DNA from: Athene noctua
Lineage: Eukaryota; Chordata; Aves; Strigiformes; Strigidae
DNA length: 64,000 nucleotides
Direction: 5' to 3'
Assembly: GCF_965140245.1 (NCBI RefSeq)
Contig: NC_134052.1
Coordinates: forward strand, 186,001-250,000
Part shown: piece after piece, positions 62,330-64,000 of the stretch
Numbering within the stretch: position 1 is the stretch's first letter
Layout of the letters: each line of letters opens with the position of its first letter
Position numbers and translations under genes: made by a program
Notes under the pieces: generated by a model
What the model was told of the DNA's origin: nothing
Seen by the model: the letters and a program-made list of their open reading frames with translations, nothing else
The model's database searches: none

Positions 62330-64000
62330 GCAAAACCCCACGAGATTTAGGGTCATCCTTCCCTACGTCATTAAAATTCTCCCGGTTAAAAGATGGGGAT
62401 GGAGGCTGACAAAACTGCAGAAGGAAATGACAAGTGGGAGGATAAACAAATGAAGTCCAGCCTAAAAAGCTACAGAAACTGTCTAACAGCCACAAATGTG
62501 CTTCTGCACAAATTATAGCAATAAAAAAATAAGTCAGAACAAGTGCAGTACCCAGTTTTGCCTGAGAACAACCTTATCAGAAACTGGTGCAAGGCGGATG
62601 ATCGGTCGGACACTGCACTAGCAGACTACAGATCTTACAGGAAGAACCAGCTAAACTGTGCTTGTGGAGGAGTGATGCTGGATGCCAGAGAAACTTCGGA
62701 GTCAATGTGCCTAAACAATTTTAATCTTCCACATGTAACACCGAACCCCTATAATTAGAAAATTCACACTTAAATAGGCAAAGGGGCATATTAGGACTAC
62801 TATAGTGAGCAGTCTTCAAAACCAGTGGTGGTGACAGTGATATATTTAGGAGATTAGAGAGGCTGCCAAAAGTAGAAAACATCATCAGAATGAAGAGTCT
62901 CCAATTACCCCCACATTGAGTGAGTAAATGTCACATCAGCATGCCATGTGGTTGCTACATTTCAGATACCACAAAGGCTTGATTTTTTGAGCATTTGGTT
63001 GGAGAACATAAAAGAAGCAACTGGGTTTAGTGCTGAGACATGTGAAGGGCTGCGTTCAGAACCATGCTATTAAAAAAGCTACACATAAGAGGGAGTATAA
63101 TGTATTTGATCTGGTATCATCAAAAGAACAACAGCAACAAAGATACTCCTCCCAGAAGAGCTTATTAAAAAATGAGTAAGCCAAAAAGATAACATGTTTG
63201 TAAGAAACATGGAGATTGCTAAAATGGCTCAGAACAGTTTATATCACCAGGAGGAAAAAGACTAAAAATAGGCTGGTATGGCTGCAAAGCATAGTAAAGA
63301 AAGCTATTGAAATATTAAATTAAAAATAAAATGCCCTTCAAATTGTGAAGCTGGTACAGGCCATGTCCGTGTGCCAGCAGAGGAGATCCTGAATAGGTTC
63401 CAAGGCACCAAATGGATCTCATGGTAACTGCATAAGGTGGATCTGAGCAGGTTCCATTTCCTCGTGTAGATCCCAACTGCAGCCCGCTGGCTTGTGCAAA
63501 GTTGCTGTGGTTTGTGCTGAGGACATGGGGCAGAACTGGGGCAATCTCTGCTTTTTTGGCAGGAGATGATCACTATCCATCTCTGTGAGATGAGGGGCAA
63601 TTTGCTCCCAAAGAACTGAGGATCTGAGCTTCTCCCATGCACCAGGCCTTCCTGTCCTCAGCTTCTCTTCTAGGCTCAGAGGGCTTGATGCTGCCGCTTC
63701 TGCTCCCAGAAGCTCTGGGGAGGCGTCAGTAGAAGGAGCAGCAGTGCCAGCACCTACACCCCTCCACCTCTACTTGCCCAGGAATTGTGTATAAGGAAAG
63801 GGGCAAGGTCACCCTTTGCTGACCGCTCCTGGAGATCAGGACACCAGGAGAGGCAGACCTTCGGCTTCGTTTAGGCTGACCACGCTCATGCTGTTATTGT
63901 ACCTGCCAGTGAAACTGTTAGCAGGGCCCCAAGGTCACCAACGAGACCTGACAGCTCTGACGAGCCTCACCTGGGGCTTGCACCCCAGGAGCCCCAATTC
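62330..64000. other. Right-hand intergenic DNA
   Basis: AT-rich to about 63.3 kb, then moderately GC-rich. No recognisable gene or repeat family. The largest open frame (63642-63304, minus, 112 codons) has no domain. A TATAAGG-type sequence near 63790 lies in text that could belong to another LTR, but I cannot support it. Confidence 0.45.

Noticed and set aside
60570..62495. Very long open frames (641 codons minus; 348, 542 and 574 codons plus) over the minisatellites
   Set aside because: They arise because 9-bp and 16-bp repeat units lack stops. The products are monotonous repeats, several frames are open at once on both strands, and the minus frame runs through repeats into flanking DNA without any domain.
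62330..64000. First exon of PHF20, expected by synteny
   Set aside because: I could not recognise any PHF20 coding sequence or a convincing start exon.

Overview
The window looks like ordinary vertebrate chromosome, most likely bird (perhaps songbird). It holds three spliced housekeeping genes in compact form, no Alu- or L1-type repeats that I recognise, avian-style LTR elements and GC-rich CpG islands. The order NFS1 (minus) - ROMO1 (plus) - RBM39 (minus) matches the human 20q11 order as I know it, and I infer the same conserved block here. I rebuilt the coding exons by translation, splice sites and codon phase: 13 coding exons for NFS1 (455 aa), 2 for ROMO1 (79 aa) and 16 for RBM39 (522 aa). 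In all three the exon lengths sum to an exact reading frame.

Layout. 1-2693: the 3' part of an endogenous retrovirus (broken pol and 3' LTR) that enters from the left edge. 2694-7600: intergenic DNA with one retroelement-like block. 7600-19420: NFS1, mitochondrial cysteine desulfurase. 19420-19541: a very short head-to-head promoter shared with ROMO1, with a perfect CRE between inverted ETS-type sites. 19500-22085: ROMO1. About 22.1-24.0 kb: the interval between the convergent ROMO1 and RBM39 3' ends. About 24.0-56.5 kb: RBM39, a U2AF65-like splicing factor, with a candidate poison exon in the intron after its start-codon exon, a NAGNAG acceptor, and an intronic LTR-like insertion. 55.6-57.1 kb: its CpG island, with a cluster of TCTCGCGAGA elements. 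57.3-58.9 kb: two solo-LTR-like elements. 60513-60584: a tRNA-Glu(TTC) gene. 60631-62046: two adjacent minisatellites (9/18-bp and 16-bp units). 62.05-64 kb: a small CpG-rich patch, then unassigned DNA.

NFS1 supplies sulfur for Fe-S cluster assembly and ROMO1 is a mitochondrial inner-membrane protein, so their shared promoter joins two mitochondrial genes. RBM39 is a separate nuclear splicing regulator. I found no bacterial-type system and no convincing new protein-coding gene. The best leads are regulatory (poison exon, bidirectional promoter, CGCG elements) and structural (the minisatellite pair beside the tRNA gene).
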